Positions 25,726 to 38,559 of a stretch of 64,000 nucleotides of DNA are shown in pieces; the stretch's first letter is position 1, and the number at the start of each line of letters is the position of its first letter. The DNA lies in NCBI RefSeq assembly GCF_041154485.1, contig NZ_AP028669.1:5001001-5065000 (forward strand), in the 5' to 3' direction. The stretch is from Variovorax sp. V93. GTDB taxonomy: Bacteria; Pseudomonadota; Gammaproteobacteria; Burkholderiales; Burkholderiaceae_C. The notes under the pieces were generated by a model that was not told where the DNA came from, did not search any database, and saw only the letters and a program-made list of their open reading frames with translations. Both the position numbers and the translations under genes were made by a program.

Positions 25726-27825
25726 TTACTTTGCGCGAGCAGCCACGATGGCTTCGGCCACGTTACGGGGAGCTTCGGCGTAGTGCTTGAACTCCATCGT
25801 GTACGTGGCGCGGCCTTGCGACATCGAGCGCAGCGTGGTCGAGTAGCCGAACATTTCCGACAGCGGCACTTCGGCCTTGATGGCCTTGCCGCCACCGACC
25901 ATGTCGTCCATGCCCTGCACCATGCCGCGGCGTGACGAGAGGTCGCCCATCACGTTGCCGGCGTAGTCTTCGGGGGTTTCGACTTCCACGGCCATCATCG
26001 GCTCGAGGATCACGGGGTTGGCCTTGCGGGCGCCTTCCTTGAAACCGAAGATCGCGGCCATCTTGAACGCCATTTCGTTCGAGTCCACATCGTGGTACGA
26101 ACCGAAGTGCAGCGTGACCTTGACGTCGACGACGGGGTAGCCCGCCAGCACGCCTTGCGTCAGCGCTTCCACAACGCCCTTTTCCACCGCGGGGATGTAT
26201 TCGCGGGGAACCACACCGCCCTTGATGGCGTCGACGAACTCGAAGCCCTTGCCGGCTTCCTGCGGTTCGATCTTGAGCACGACGTGGCCGTACTGGCCCT
26301 TGCCGCCCGACTGGCGAACGAACTTGCCTTCGGCTTCTTCGACGGTCTTGCGGATCGTTTCGCGGTAGGCCACCTGCGGCTTGCCGACGTTGGCTTCCAC
26401 GCCGAACTCGCGCTTCATGCGGTCCACGATGATTTCGAGGTGCAGCTCGCCCATGCCCGAAATGATGGTCTGGCCCGATTCCTCGTCGGTCTTGACGCGG
26501 AACGAAGGGTCTTCCTGCGCGAGGCGCTGCAGGGCGATGCCCATCTTTTCCTGGTCGGCCTTGGTCTTGGGCTCGACGGCCTGCGAGATCACCGATTCAG
26601 GGAACACCATGCGCTCGAGCGTCACGACGGCATCCGGATCGCACAAGGTTTCGCCCGTGGTCACTTCCTTCAGGCCCACGCACGCAGCGATGTCGCCGGC
26701 ACGGATTTCGCTGACTTCCTCGCGGTTGTTCGCGTGCATCTGCACGATCCGGCCGATGCGCTCCTTCTTGCCGCGCACCGGGTTGTAGACGCTGTCGCCC
26801 TTGGTCAGCACGCCCGAATAGACGCGCACGAAGGTCAGCTGGCCCACGAACGGGTCGGTCATCAGCTTGAACGCGAGCGCCGAGAACTTCTCTTCGTCGT
26901 CGGCCTTGCGCACCACCGGCGCTTCGCTTTCGTCGGTGCCGGAAACCGGCGGGATGTCGGTCGGTGCGGGCATGTATTCGATGACCGCGTCGAGCATGGC
27001 TTGCACGCCCTTGTTCTTGAAGGCCGAGCCGCACAGCATCGGCTGGATCTCGCCGGCGATGGTGCGCTGGCGAATGGCCTTCTTGATTTCTTCCTCGGAG
27101 AGCTTCTCGCCTTCGAGGTACTTGTTCATGAGCTCTTCGCTCGCTTCGGCGGCGGCTTCGACGAGCTTCTCGTGGTATTCGTTGCAGACGTCGACCAGGT
27201 CGGCCGGAATCTCGCCGTAGGTGAAGGTCACGCCCTTGTCCTCGTCCCAGATGATGGCCTTCATCTTCACGAGGTCGACGATGCCCTGGAACTTGTCCTC
27301 GGCGCCGATCGGGATCTGGATCACGACCGGGTTGGCCTTCAGGCGGTCGATCATCATCTGGCGAACGCGCAGGAAGTTGGCGCCGGTGCGGTCCATCTTG
27401 TTGACGAACGCAAGGCGCGGCACCTTGTACTTGTTGGCCTGGCGCCAGACGGTTTCCGACTGGGGCTGCACGCCGCCGACGGCGTCGTACACCATGACGG
27501 CGCCGTCCAGCACGCGCATCGAGCGCTCGACTTCAATCGTGAAGTCCACGTGGCCGGGGGTGTCGATGATGTTGATGCGGTGCTCGGGGAAATTCTGGGC
27601 CATGCCCTTCCAGAAGCAGGTGGTGGCAGCCGAGGTGATCGTGATGCCACGCTCCTGCTCCTGCTCCATCCAGTCCATCGTGGCGGCGCCATCGTGCACT
27701 TCCCCGATCTTGTGGTTCACACCGGTGTAGAACAGGATGCGCTCGGTCGTCGTGGTCTTGCCGGCGTCGATGTGCGCGGAGATGCCGATGTTGCGGTAGC
27801 GCTCGATGGGGGTCTTGCGGGACAT
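25726..27825 (-). CDS. fusA: Elongation factor G
   Basis: 699 residues, normal for EF-G. GTPase motifs [30 protein letters not shown] and [10 protein letters not shown] are intact; domain IV includes [15 protein letters not shown] and the C-terminal domain ends with [16 protein letters not shown]. Catalyses translocation and, with RRF, ribosome recycling. Between rpsG and tuf as in the classical str operon. Confidence 0.98.
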   Translation of the reverse strand: MSRKTPIERYRNIGISAHIDAGKTTTTERILFYTGVNHKIGEVHDGAATMDWMEQEQERGITITSAATTCFWKGMAQNFPEHRINIIDTPGHVDFTIEVERSMRVLDGAVMVYDAVGGVQPQSETVWRQANKYKVPRLAFVNKMDRTGANFLRVRQMMIDRLKANPVVIQIPIGAEDKFQGIVDLVKMKAIIWDEDKGVTFTYGEIPADLVDVCNEYHEKLVEAAAEASEELMNKYLEGEKLSEEEIKKAIRQRTIAGEIQPMLCGSAFKNKGVQAMLDAVIEYMPAPTDIPPVSGTDESEAPVVRKADDEEKFSALAFKLMTDPFVGQLTFVRVYSGVLTKGDSVYNPVRGKKERIGRIVQMHANNREEVSEIRAGDIAACVGLKEVTTGETLCDPDAVVTLERMVFPESVISQAVEPKTKADQEKMGIALQRLAQEDPSFRVKTDEESGQTIISGMGELHLEIIVDRMKREFGVEANVGKPQVAYRETIRKTVEEAEGKFVRQSGGKGQYGHVVLKIEPQEAGKGFEFVDAIKGGVVPREYIPAVEKGVVEALTQGVLAGYPVVDVKVTLHFGSYHDVDSNEMAFKMAAIFGFKEGARKANPVILEPMMAVEVETPEDYAGNVMGDLSSRRGMVQGMDDMVGGGKAIKAEVPLSEMFGYSTTLRSMSQGRATYTMEFKHYAEAPRNVAEAIVAARAK

Positions 27826-27921
27826 GATTTACTTTCGGGTTAAATGCGTTGAGCGCTGGGCCTTGAGCACGGGCGACACCGCCCGAAACCCAACACCCAA
27901 CGCCCAAGCGAAGTTTGATTC

Positions 27922-28395
27922 TTAGAAGCGGAAGTGGCTGAACGCCCGGTTGGCTTCTGCCATGCGGTGCACTTCGTCGCGCTTCTTCATGGCGCCGCCA
28001 CGGCCTTCCGTGGCTTCCATGAGTTCGTTGGCCAGGCGCAGGGCCATCGACTTCTCGCCGCGCTTGCGGGCAGCTTCCTTGATCCAGCGCATCGAGAGCG
28101 CCAGGCGGCGCACGGGACGCACTTCGACCGGCACCTGGTAGTTGGCACCGCCGACGCGGCGCGACTTGACTTCGACCATCGGCTTCACGTTGTTGATGGC
28201 AACGGTGAAGGCCTCGAGCGGGTCCTTGTCGGGGTTCTTCTTTTCGATGAAGTCGAGCGCGCCATAAATGATGCGCTCGGCGATCGCCTTCTTGCCGCCT
28301 TCCATGATCACGTTCATGAACTTCGACAGCTCGACATTGCCGTACTTGGGATCCGGCAGGATTTCACGTTTGGGGACTTCGCGACGACGTGGCAT
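27922..28395 (-). CDS. rpsG: 30S ribosomal protein S7
   Basis: 157 residues. Begins [19 protein letters not shown] and contains [20 protein letters not shown] and the C-terminal [12 protein letters not shown]. Nucleates assembly of the small-subunit head. The 150-base gap to rpsL and the 96-base gap to fusA show no other gene. Confidence 0.98.
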   Translation of the reverse strand: MPRRREVPKREILPDPKYGNVELSKFMNVIMEGGKKAIAERIIYGALDFIEKKNPDKDPLEAFTVAINNVKPMVEVKSRRVGGANYQVPVEVRPVRRLALSMRWIKEAARKRGEKSMALRLANELMEATEGRGGAMKKRDEVHRMAEANRAFSHFRF

Positions 28396-28545
28396 TTTTC
28401 TAACCTCTTTGCTTCAGTTGGCATCGTTTCCGATACCGCGAGAGCCATTCCGGACTCTCACTTACTCGACCCGGGATTGGGTCACTTCGTTCGATGTGCC
28501 CGCCAAGGCAACCGAACACCGTTTGTTTTTTGGCAACAGGAAGGC

Positions 28546-28923
<378 letters not shown>

Positions 28924-29051
28924 GAATGAATTAGTCCCAAAACAACCCGGCTTTTGGCTGTGAAGCCGCCCCTGCCTTGTCGTGACGCAAGAAAAGGAAA
29001 CCGGGAATAACGAAAACGTGAAACCCTTCGGAAAATTCCGAAAAGCCCACG

Positions 29052-29079
29052 AGTATAGCAGGCGGGCTTGAAACGGCAA
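29052..29079 (-). promoter_or_regulatory. Sigma-70 promoter for the rpsL (str) operon
   Basis: On the minus strand the -35 box is TTGCCG (29074-29079), the spacer 16 bases, and the -10 box TATACT (29052-29057). It would give a leader of about 120 bases before rpsL. The leader contains a TTTTCGGAATTTTCCGAA hairpin-like stretch. Confidence 0.75.
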
Positions 29080-29114
29080 GGACAGCGTCGGCCGGCGTTG
29101 CCTGGCGCCCTTCC

Positions 29115-30284
29115 TTACTTGATCCAGAGCCGGACGGCATCCCAGGCGCGGCCGAGGATGCCCGCCTGCTCGACGCCTTCCAGCGCCACCAGCGGCACGT
29201 CCGCCAGCGGCTGGTCGTCCAGGGTCACCTTGAGCGAGCCCACCGGCTGGTACTTGGTGAACGGCGCCACCAGCGGATCGGGACGCGCCACCTGGGTCTT
29301 GATCTTGCTGGCGGTACCGGTCGGTACCGCGACCACGATGGCTTCCGGGCGGCCCAGCTTGAGCGTGTTGGCCTTGCCTTTCCAGACCGCCGGCGTGGCG
29401 GCCGGCTGGCCGGCGTCGAACAGGCGCACGGCGTCATAGGCGGTGTAGCCCCAGTTCAGGAGCTTTTGCGATTCGTTCGCGCGCACGGTCTCCCCCGAGG
29501 TGCCCAGCACGATCGACAGCAGCCGGCGCCCGCCGGTCAGGTTGGGGAAGTCGCGCTTGGCGGTGGCGATCATGCAGTAGCCGGCCGCTTCGGTGTGGCC
29601 GGTCTTCAGGCCGTCGACGGTCGGGTCGCGGAACAGCAGCAGGTTGCGGTTGGTGTCGTTGGTCGACGGTGTGCCGGGATAGCGGTATTTCTTGATCGCG
29701 TAGTACTTGGCTTCCTCGGGGAAGTCGCGCACCAGGCGCGTCGCGAGAATGCTCAGGTCGCGCGCCGTGGTGGTGTGGCCGGGCGCGGTGAGGCCTTCGG
29801 GGTTCTTGTAGGTGGTGTTCTTCATGCCCAGCGCCTTGGCCTGGGCGTTCATGAGCTCGACGAAATGCTCCACGGTGCCGCCCACGCCTTCGGCCAGCGC
29901 CACGGTGGCGTCGTTGCCCGACTGCACGATCAGTCCCTTGATCAGGTCTTCGACCGGCACCTGCATCTTGGGATCGATGAACATGCGCGAGCCGGGCATC
30001 TTCCAGGCGCGCTGGCTGACCGGCATGGTCTGGGTCAGCGTGATCTTCTTGGCGCGCAGCGCGTCGAACACGATGTAGGCCGACATCAGCTTGGTGAGCG
30101 ACGCCGGTTCGACCGGGCTGTCGATGTCCTTCTGCGCAAGGATCTGGTTGGCCGTGACGTCGAGCAGCAGGTAGCTGCGCGCGGCGATCTCGGGCGGCGC
30201 CGGCACCTGGGCAGCGGCGATCATGCAAGCCGATGCGGCGGCGGCCAGCACCAGCGCGCGAAACGCGTCAAAAAAACGATTCAT
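29115..30284 (-). CDS. dacC: D-alanyl-D-alanine carboxypeptidase (PBP5/6 family)
   Basis: Periplasmic low-molecular-weight penicillin-binding protein that trims the terminal D-Ala of peptidoglycan, 389 residues. A signal peptide ends near AAAQVPAPP. The catalytic motifs are all present: SxxK in [13 protein letters not shown], SxN in [13 protein letters not shown] and KTG in [14 protein letters not shown]. The C-terminal beta domain ends with an amphipathic anchor ([15 protein letters not shown]). ATG 30284 starts the signal peptide; the longer open frame is a shadow. Symbol follows common usage for the family (dacA or dacC). Confidence 0.92.
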   Translation of the reverse strand: MNRFFDAFRALVLAAAASACMIAAAQVPAPPEIAARSYLLLDVTANQILAQKDIDSPVEPASLTKLMSAYIVFDALRAKKITLTQTMPVSQRAWKMPGSRMFIDPKMQVPVEDLIKGLIVQSGNDATVALAEGVGGTVEHFVELMNAQAKALGMKNTTYKNPEGLTAPGHTTTARDLSILATRLVRDFPEEAKYYAIKKYRYPGTPSTNDTNRNLLLFRDPTVDGLKTGHTEAAGYCMIATAKRDFPNLTGGRRLLSIVLGTSGETVRANESQKLLNWGYTAYDAVRLFDAGQPAATPAVWKGKANTLKLGRPEAIVVAVPTGTASKIKTQVARPDPLVAPFTKYQPVGSLKVTLDDQPLADVPLVALEGVEQAGILGRAWDAVRLWIK

Positions 30285-30339
30285 GGGAGCAATAGGAGAG
30301 AAGCGGGGAGGAGACGAAAACACAAGCCCGTGAGGCTTT

Positions 30340-30972
30340 TCATGGGGCGCCCGCGCGCAGATGGCGGACAACCAGGCTTTTGAGGAGGGGCAATTGTCCG
30401 TGAAAGAAATGGCCGCCCCCCGGAATAACCGTGACAGGCAGTGACTGCGGCCGCGCCCAGTCCATGACCGCCGCCAGCGGCACCGTGTCGTCGGCCTCGC
30501 CGTGGACCACCAGCGTGCGCTCGTGCGCCTCGGCCGGCAGCGTGGCGACGGAAAAGCGCGAAGCCGCCGTTCCAACGAGCACGAGCTGCCGCAGGTCGCG
30601 GCCGGCCCAGAGCTTTTCGGCCGCGCAGCTTGCCACGAAGGCGCCGAACGAGAAGCCGGCAATCGCCAGCGGGCCTTGGGGCGCGAGCTGGGAGACGACG
30701 TCCAGCATGTCTTCGCACTCGCCGCGCCCCTCGTCGTGCACGCCTTCGCTCGCACCCACGCCGCGGAAGTTGAAACGCACCGCGGTCCAGCCGCAGGAGA
30801 CGAATGCGCGCGCCAGGGTCTGCACCACCTTGTTGTCCATGGTGCCGCCGAACAGCGGATGCGGATGGGCGATCACGGCGATGCCGCGCGCAGCCTCGGC
30901 CGGCTGGTCGCGCTGCACCTCGATGACGCCGGCGGCGCCCTGGAGGCGGATCTTCTCGGTCTGGGAATTCAT
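30340..30972 (-). CDS. Alpha/beta hydrolase, small bacterial type
   Basis: Cytosolic hydrolase of unknown substrate, 210 residues. Signatures are VIAHPHPLFGGTMDNKVV, FNFRGVGASEGVHDEGRGE and the nucleophile elbow GFSFGAF, with a serine in the GxSxG position; the histidine is in GGGHFFHGQ and the acid in HGEADDTVP. It lies 55 bases before dacC on the same strand. Confidence 0.82.
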   Translation of the reverse strand: MNSQTEKIRLQGAAGVIEVQRDQPAEAARGIAVIAHPHPLFGGTMDNKVVQTLARAFVSCGWTAVRFNFRGVGASEGVHDEGRGECEDMLDVVSQLAPQGPLAIAGFSFGAFVASCAAEKLWAGRDLRQLVLVGTAASRFSVATLPAEAHERTLVVHGEADDTVPLAAVMDWARPQSLPVTVIPGGGHFFHGQLPLLKSLVVRHLRAGAP

Positions 30973-31044
30973 GGTGCGAGGAATGGAAGCACCCGGCCGC
31001 GAGGGTCCGGGCGCAGGGTACGAGCGCCGGACTTCGCGAAAAGT

Positions 31045-31398
31045 TCAGCGCCCGACATCGGGAGGCAGCAGCAGGCGCTCGACGACCTGGCCGTTCTTCA
31101 GGTGCGAGTCGACGATCTCGTCGATGTCGTCGGCATCGACGAAGGTGTACCAGACCGCTTCGGGATAGACCACCGCCACCGGGCCGCCGGCGCAGCGGTC
31201 CAGGCAGCCTGCCTTGTTGACGCGCACCTTGCCGGGACCGGCCAGTCCCGCCTCCTTGACCTTCGCCTTGCAGCGGTCGAAACCTGCCTGGGCGTTGTGC
31301 AGGGCGCAGCAGTCTTCCCCGTTCTTGCGCTCGTTCAGGCAGAAGAAGATGTGGCGGCCGTAGTAGCCGCGCGGCGCGGCGGAAGAGGAACTGGGCAT
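31045..31398 (-). CDS. Thioredoxin-like [2Fe-2S] ferredoxin
   Basis: 117-residue protein of the thioredoxin-fold ferredoxin family. Cluster ligands are likely Cys20 (HIFFCLNERKNG), Cys30 or Cys31 (EDCCALH), Cys65 and Cys69 (AGCLDRCAGGPV), the family pattern. It also keeps the YPEAVWYTFVDADDIDEIV stretch near the C terminus. The electron partner is unknown. Confidence 0.87.
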   Translation of the reverse strand: MPSSSSAAPRGYYGRHIFFCLNERKNGEDCCALHNAQAGFDRCKAKVKEAGLAGPGKVRVNKAGCLDRCAGGPVAVVYPEAVWYTFVDADDIDEIVDSHLKNGQVVERLLLPPDVGR

Positions 31399-31431
31399 CG
31401 GGAGATTTTAGTGACGCCCGCCGCGATGCCA

Positions 31432-34343
<2,912 letters not shown>

Positions 34344-34346
34344 CGC

Positions 34347-35507
34347 ATGCGCATCTTCGAAATCGACCGCTCGCGCGTGAGCGAGCATCCGGCGCTGGCG
34401 CCTCTCGCACTGCCCGGGGCCTGTGCCGCGCAAGGCTATCTCTGGATTTCGCTCACACGCGAGGAATTCCGCGCCTCGCTGTCCGAGGTCCAGCAGATCC
34501 TGCAGTCGCTCTGCCAGGCGCAGCTGGTCGACCTGCATGTGGCGGACCTGCTCAACGACCAGCTGCCGTCGCACTACGACTACACCTCGCAATATGACGT
34601 GCTGGTGTTCCGGCGCCTCTCGAGCGGCCCTGGCCAGGCGGCGCTGGGCAACGGCAAGGGCACCACGGGCGGCGAGCCACCCCTTCCCGCGCCGTTGCGC
34701 CGCGGCCCTCCCGTATTGCGCCGGGTCGACACCCGCCCGGTGGGTTTCGCGCTGTTCGACCGCGTGCTGCTGTCGGTGCACCCCGAGGACGGCGCGGTGC
34801 GCGATGCCTTTGCCGCCCGGCTGCTCGCCGCGGGATCGCCGGACGACAAGGGCGCCCCCGCCCTCGACGTGCGCGCCACCTCGGCCCGCGTGCCCACCGG
34901 CACCGCCGACCTGATGCTGCGCGTCGTCAACCAGATCGTCGACGGCTACCTGGACATGCGCCGCGAACTCACGCGCCAGCTCGACCACTGGCAGACCGAG
35001 CTGATCGATCCGCGCAGCCGCTTCACCAACTGGGGCGCGCTGATGGAAGCCCGGCAGTCGCTGCACCACCTGGACGAGATCTGCGAAGACCAGCGCGCGG
35101 CCATCCAGGACTGGATCGATTCGCTCGAGACGCTGCCCCCGGTCAAGGGCGAGGCGGAGCAGCGCGAGCGGGAACTGATCATGGTGCGAAGCCGCGACGT
35201 GCTCGAGCACATCGAGCGCGTGGTGCACCACGTGCACCGGCTCGAACAGAACGCGGAAACCGCGGTGCAGATGCATTTCAGCGTGCAGGGCCACCGCGCC
35301 AACGACATCATGCGGGTGCTCACGGTGCTGACGGCCATCTTCCTGCCGCTCAACCTCATTGCCGGCATCTTCGGCATGAACTTCGAGTTCATTCCGCTGG
35401 TGCACAAGGCGGATGGCTTCTGGATCGCCATGATCGCGATGCTGGTGATCGCGCTGCTGCTGGTGCTGGTGTTCTGGCGCAAGCGCTACCTGGCGCGCAC
35501 GCGCTGA
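34347..35507 (+). CDS. corA: CorA-family magnesium/divalent cation transporter
   Basis: Inner-membrane channel of the CorA/ZntB family, 386 residues. A large cytosolic domain with long helices (RFTNWGALMEARQSLHHLDE) precedes two C-terminal membrane segments; the first ends in the signature GMNFE (ending FGMNFEFIP) and the C terminus is basic (FWRKRYLARTR). A glycine- and proline-rich insert at about 92-125 is unusual. It starts three bases after hemB, so the two are co-transcribed; magnesium supply for HemB is an attractive but unproven link. A terminator follows. Confidence 0.9.
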   Translation: MRIFEIDRSRVSEHPALAPLALPGACAAQGYLWISLTREEFRASLSEVQQILQSLCQAQLVDLHVADLLNDQLPSHYDYTSQYDVLVFRRLSSGPGQAALGNGKGTTGGEPPLPAPLRRGPPVLRRVDTRPVGFALFDRVLLSVHPEDGAVRDAFAARLLAAGSPDDKGAPALDVRATSARVPTGTADLMLRVVNQIVDGYLDMRRELTRQLDHWQTELIDPRSRFTNWGALMEARQSLHHLDEICEDQRAAIQDWIDSLETLPPVKGEAEQRERELIMVRSRDVLEHIERVVHHVHRLEQNAETAVQMHFSVQGHRANDIMRVLTVLTAIFLPLNLIAGIFGMNFEFIPLVHKADGFWIAMIAMLVIALLLVLVFWRKRYLARTR

Positions 35508-35529
35508 GGGCCCCGTCCCGCTTCAAAGC

Positions 35530-35559
35530 AAAAAAGCCACGCAATTGCGTGGCTTTTTT
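35530..35559. terminator. Bidirectional terminator between corA and the exported-protein gene
   Basis: A fully self-complementary 30-mer: six A, GCCACGCAATTGCGTGGC, six T. It serves the convergent genes on both strands. Confidence 0.93.
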
Positions 35560-35592
35560 GCTTACCCGCGAGGGCCAGCGGTTTCGCCGGTC

Positions 35593-35961
35593 TTACTTGG
35601 CGACGGCGCCCGAGCCTTGCTGGGCCTGGACACGTGCGTCCATCGGGTGGGGCATGGTCGAGACGACCTTGCTGTTGACGCGCGAACCCGAGGTCACGTT
35701 CTGGTCCGGAGCGTAGGCGGTGCGGACGGCTTCGGCTTCGACGAGCGCGCGGTCCTTCGACACGGCGACGGTTTCCGGGCCGCGCGAACCGCGGGTCACG
35801 TTCTGGTTGGGAGCCGATGCGGTGCGCACGGCTTCGGCGTTGACTTCGTCGCGGCTCTTGGTCGAGACGGCGGTGTTCACGCCTTCGTAGGATTCGGCTT
35901 GGGCGCCGGTGGCGGCCAGCAGGGTCAGGGCAGCGGCGGCGAGGATGTGCGAGGTCTTCAT
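35593..35961 (-). CDS. Small exported protein with duplicated APDQNV module (paralogue of 9566-9937)
   Basis: 122 residues with signal peptide (cleavage near GAQAESYEGV). Like its paralogue it contains two roughly 30-residue units, SRDEVNAEAVRTASAPNQNV and DRALVEAEAVRTAYAPDQNV, each ending in GSR; the tail NSKVVSTMPHPMDARV is also shared. Identity to the other copy is clearly above half by eye. No cysteines, no catalytic motif. Function unknown. It is divergent from a LysR regulator, with a T-N11-A palindrome midway in the gap. Confidence 0.7.
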   Translation of the reverse strand: MKTSHILAAAALTLLAATGAQAESYEGVNTAVSTKSRDEVNAEAVRTASAPNQNVTRGSRGPETVAVSKDRALVEAEAVRTAYAPDQNVTSGSRVNSKVVSTMPHPMDARVQAQQGSGAVAK

Positions 35962-36085
35962 TTCAATTCCTTGTGTTGGTTGGATGGTTCGTCCACCAGG
36001 CTCGCTCGTTCATTCGTTCGTGCTCACCTGTGCGGCGAGTTTCCAACTGAACGGCATGTGTAAATCACGCGGAACAGAGACACGG

Positions 36086-36104
36086 TGTTTCCTCTATTGA
36101 AACA
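36086..36104. promoter_or_regulatory. Candidate LysR-type operator (TGTTTC-N7-GAAACA)
   Basis: Perfect 6-base arms around CTCTATT; the core TTC-N7-GAA fits the T-N11-A rule for LysR-type regulators. It is about 122 bases upstream of the LysR gene and the same distance from the divergent exported-protein gene, in a 265-base gap otherwise without features. Confidence 0.5.
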
Positions 36105-36226
36105 ATGACGCACCGGCAGCATGCACACGAACCGGGCGCGCACCGGCGCCTGCAAATGCCGGGGCTTCCCCGAGAATCGAAGCGGGCGGGCCGCGGAACG
36201 GAAACAATGGGCGCTTTGACTTTGAC

Positions 36227-37132
36227 ATGGACAGTCTCGATCTGATCAGAACCTTCCGGGAAGTGGCCTCGCATGGCAGCTTCTCGCACGCGGCCAAGAA
36301 GCTCGACATGTCGAAGGCGACGGTCAGCAAGTACGTGGCGGAGCTCGAAACCCGCTTCGGCGTGCGGCTTCTCAACCGCTCCACGCGCTCCGTGAGCCTG
36401 ACCGATGCCGGGCAACTGCTGCTCGAGCGCAGCACCCCGGTGCTCGAAATGGTGGAGCTCACCCAGGCCGAGCTGCAGGAGCGCGCCAGGCAGCCCGGCG
36501 GCCGGCTGCGGATTTCAGCGCCGCACGGCATGGGCAACGGCGAGTTTCCGAGCCTGCTGGCCGACTTCATGCGCTACTACCCGGACGTGAGCATCAGCCT
36601 GCAGCTGACCAACCGCACGGTCGACCTCGCGGAAGAAGGCATCGACGTCGACATCCGCAGCGGCCCGGTCGAGGACGCCAACCTGATCGTGCGCAAGCTG
36701 ATGCTCATGGAGATGGTGGTCTGCGCCTCGCCGGTGTACTGGAAGAAACACGGCAAGCCCGAGCATCCACGCGACCTCGCGGCGCACGAGGCGCTCACGC
36801 ATTCGCTGCTGGGCGCCCAGCCGGTCTGGCGCTTCGACGACGGCGGCGAGCCGCTGGACGTGCCGGTGAAGAGCCGCATGGACTGCACCGAGGGTGCGCC
36901 GCTGATCCGGGTCGCGATGCACGGCTTCGGCGTGATCTACCTGCCCTCGATCCTCGTGCAGTCGCACATCGAGCATGGCGAGCTGGTGCCGGTGCTGCAG
37001 GGCTATGCGCGCAAGGACATGTGGCTGTCGGCCGCCTACCTGCAGCGGCGCCACAACAGCGCGGCGCTGCGTGCGCTGCTCGACTTTCTGCAGACCCGCG
37101 TCGGCAAGGGGCCGGGCTCGCGAAAGAAATAG
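36227..37132 (+). CDS. LysR family transcriptional regulator
   Basis: 301 residues. N-terminal winged helix-turn-helix: DLIRTFREVASHGSFSHAAK, then KATVSKYVAELETRFGVRLL and NRSTRSVSLTDAG. The effector domain follows with GGRLRISAPHGMGNGEFPSL and a CrgA/DsdC-like C-terminal half. The target genes are not certain; candidates are the divergent exported-protein gene or the dienelactone hydrolase cluster downstream, which is convergent with it. No clear Shine-Dalgarno before the ATG. Confidence 0.9.
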   Translation: MDSLDLIRTFREVASHGSFSHAAKKLDMSKATVSKYVAELETRFGVRLLNRSTRSVSLTDAGQLLLERSTPVLEMVELTQAELQERARQPGGRLRISAPHGMGNGEFPSLLADFMRYYPDVSISLQLTNRTVDLAEEGIDVDIRSGPVEDANLIVRKLMLMEMVVCASPVYWKKHGKPEHPRDLAAHEALTHSLLGAQPVWRFDDGGEPLDVPVKSRMDCTEGAPLIRVAMHGFGVIYLPSILVQSHIEHGELVPVLQGYARKDMWLSAAYLQRRHNSAALRALLDFLQTRVGKGPGSRKK

Positions 37133-37150
37133 GCCGGGCCCCGGCCGCAC

Positions 37151-37834
37151 TCAGCCGACGTGCTTGGCAAAGAACCCGAGCGTGCGCGTGCGCGCGAGCT
37201 TGGCGGCCTCGGCGTTGTAGGAGCCGCGCTGGTCGCAGTTGAAGCCGTGGCCCGATTCGTAGACGTGCACCTCCACCTCGGGATGCGCCTTCTTGAAGGC
37301 CTCGATGGTGTCCAGCGGGATCCAGTGGTCCTGGTTGCCGAAATGCGCGAGCACCGGCACCTTGGGCTGGCGCGCGGTTTCTTCCGGCGTGGTCATGCCG
37401 CCGCCGTAATACGGCGCCGCAGCGGCAATGCCGGGCACCAGGCTGGCGGCGCGCCAGACCAGCAGGCCGCCCCAGCAATAGCCCACGATGCCGACCTTGC
37501 CGGCTTTCGACGCATAGGCCACGGCGGCCTCGATGTCCTGCAGCACGCCGGGCGCGGGCAGCGCCTCGACCGCGGTCTTCAGCGCGAAGCCGGCCTTCAT
37601 GTCCTCGTCGCTGTAGCCGAGCTCGACGCCGGGCTTCACGCGATGGAAGGTCGAGGGCGACACCGCCAGGTAGCCGTCCGCCGCATAGCCGTCGGCCACC
37701 GAGCGGATGTGCGAGTTGACGCCGAAGATCTCCGGCACCACGACCACCGCGCCGCGCGGCTTGCCGGCCGGTTCGGCCACGTAGGCGGGAAAGGTGAAGC
37801 CGTCCTTGGCTTTCAGATCGATGAATTGACCCAT
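37151..37834 (-). CDS. Dienelactone hydrolase family protein
   Basis: Alpha/beta hydrolase, 227 residues. The cysteine nucleophile Cys120 is in GIVGYCWGG, the family's GxCxGG elbow; the aspartate is in HFGNQDHWIP and the histidine in VYESGHGFNCD. Family members open dienelactones formed in chlorocatechol and related aromatic breakdown, but many have other esters as substrate. It follows a chromene-carboxylate isomerase-like gene by 46 bases on the same strand, which would fit an aromatic-degradation role. Confidence 0.88.
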   Translation of the reverse strand: MGQFIDLKAKDGFTFPAYVAEPAGKPRGAVVVVPEIFGVNSHIRSVADGYAADGYLAVSPSTFHRVKPGVELGYSDEDMKAGFALKTAVEALPAPGVLQDIEAAVAYASKAGKVGIVGYCWGGLLVWRAASLVPGIAAAAPYYGGGMTTPEETARQPKVPVLAHFGNQDHWIPLDTIEAFKKAHPEVEVHVYESGHGFNCDQRGSYNAEAAKLARTRTLGFFAKHVG

Positions 37835-37880
37835 GTTGTCTTGCTCCTTGAATGGCAACTGAAAGGAAAAGGAATGCCGG

Positions 37881-38486
37881 CTACTGGCGCAGCGCGCGTT
37901 CGACGAAGTCGAGCCGGTCCTGGCCCCAGAATATCTCGCCATCGATGACATAGCTTGGCGCACCGAACACCTGGATGTCGATCGCTTCCTGCGTGTAAGC
38001 CTCGTAACGCTCCTGCACCGCCTGGCTCTGCGACTGCTCCGCGCGCTTGGGCGACAGCCCGCATTCGACGACCAGCGAATCGAGCACCTTCGGGTCGCCG
38101 ATGTTGCGCTCCTGCACCCACACGGCCGCGAACACTGCCGCGCACATGCGCATGGCGGCCTCGGTGCCGTCGTGCATGTCGACCGCGATGATGACCCGGG
38201 CCGCGTCATCGCTGGCGACCGGAAAGAACTTCGGCCTGGTGTTCAGCGGCAGGCCGAGGTGGCGCGAACAGCGCGCGAGGTCGACCAGCCGGTACGCCTG
38301 GCGCTGCGGCGCGCGCTTGCCCAGCGGCAGCCCGCCCGACACCGGGAACACGCTGCCCAGGTCGATCGGCCGCACGCGCACCTTGGCGCCGGCGGCCGCG
38401 GCGATCGCGGCAAAGCGGGAATGCCCCAGATAGGTCCATGGGCTCTGTGGCGCAAAGTAATAGTCAATCGTCTTGTCAGTGCTCAT
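37881..38486 (-). CDS. 2-hydroxychromene-2-carboxylate isomerase-like protein (DsbA/GST-kappa fold)
   Basis: 201 residues. Begins KTIDYYFAPQSPWTYLGHSR, where the serine replaces the DsbA CxxC and binds glutathione in the isomerase. GAPSYVIDGEIFWGQDRLD near the C terminus carries the cis-proline and the family ending. The enzyme acts in naphthalene degradation in Pseudomonas; here no other naphthalene genes are seen, so the substrate is open. ATG 38486 is preferred to the upstream open frame. Divergent from an SDR gene, 73 bases apart. Confidence 0.85.
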   Translation of the reverse strand: MSTDKTIDYYFAPQSPWTYLGHSRFAAIAAAAGAKVRVRPIDLGSVFPVSGGLPLGKRAPQRQAYRLVDLARCSRHLGLPLNTRPKFFPVASDDAARVIIAVDMHDGTEAAMRMCAAVFAAVWVQERNIGDPKVLDSLVVECGLSPKRAEQSQSQAVQERYEAYTQEAIDIQVFGAPSYVIDGEIFWGQDRLDFVERALRQ

Positions 38487-38547
38487 GCGCTTGCCCCCGA
38501 TGATGTAATCCAAGCCGACGGTTTTAACTGACACGCAGTTTCTCTGC

Positions 38548-38554
38548 AGGAGGT
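38548..38554 (+). promoter_or_regulatory. Strong ribosome binding site that fixes a TTG start
   Basis: AGGAGGT lies five bases before TTG 38560. No ATG occurs in frame nearby, and the protein begins correctly with a nucleotide-binding strand (DQVLLITGGGRGIG), so TTG is the start of the SDR gene. Confidence 0.85.
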
Positions 38555-38559
38555 AGGTT

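Noticed and set aside
26092..27843. Plus-strand open frame of 583 codons opposite fusA
   Set aside because: Shadow of EF-G, whose GTPase motifs prove the minus strand to be coding.
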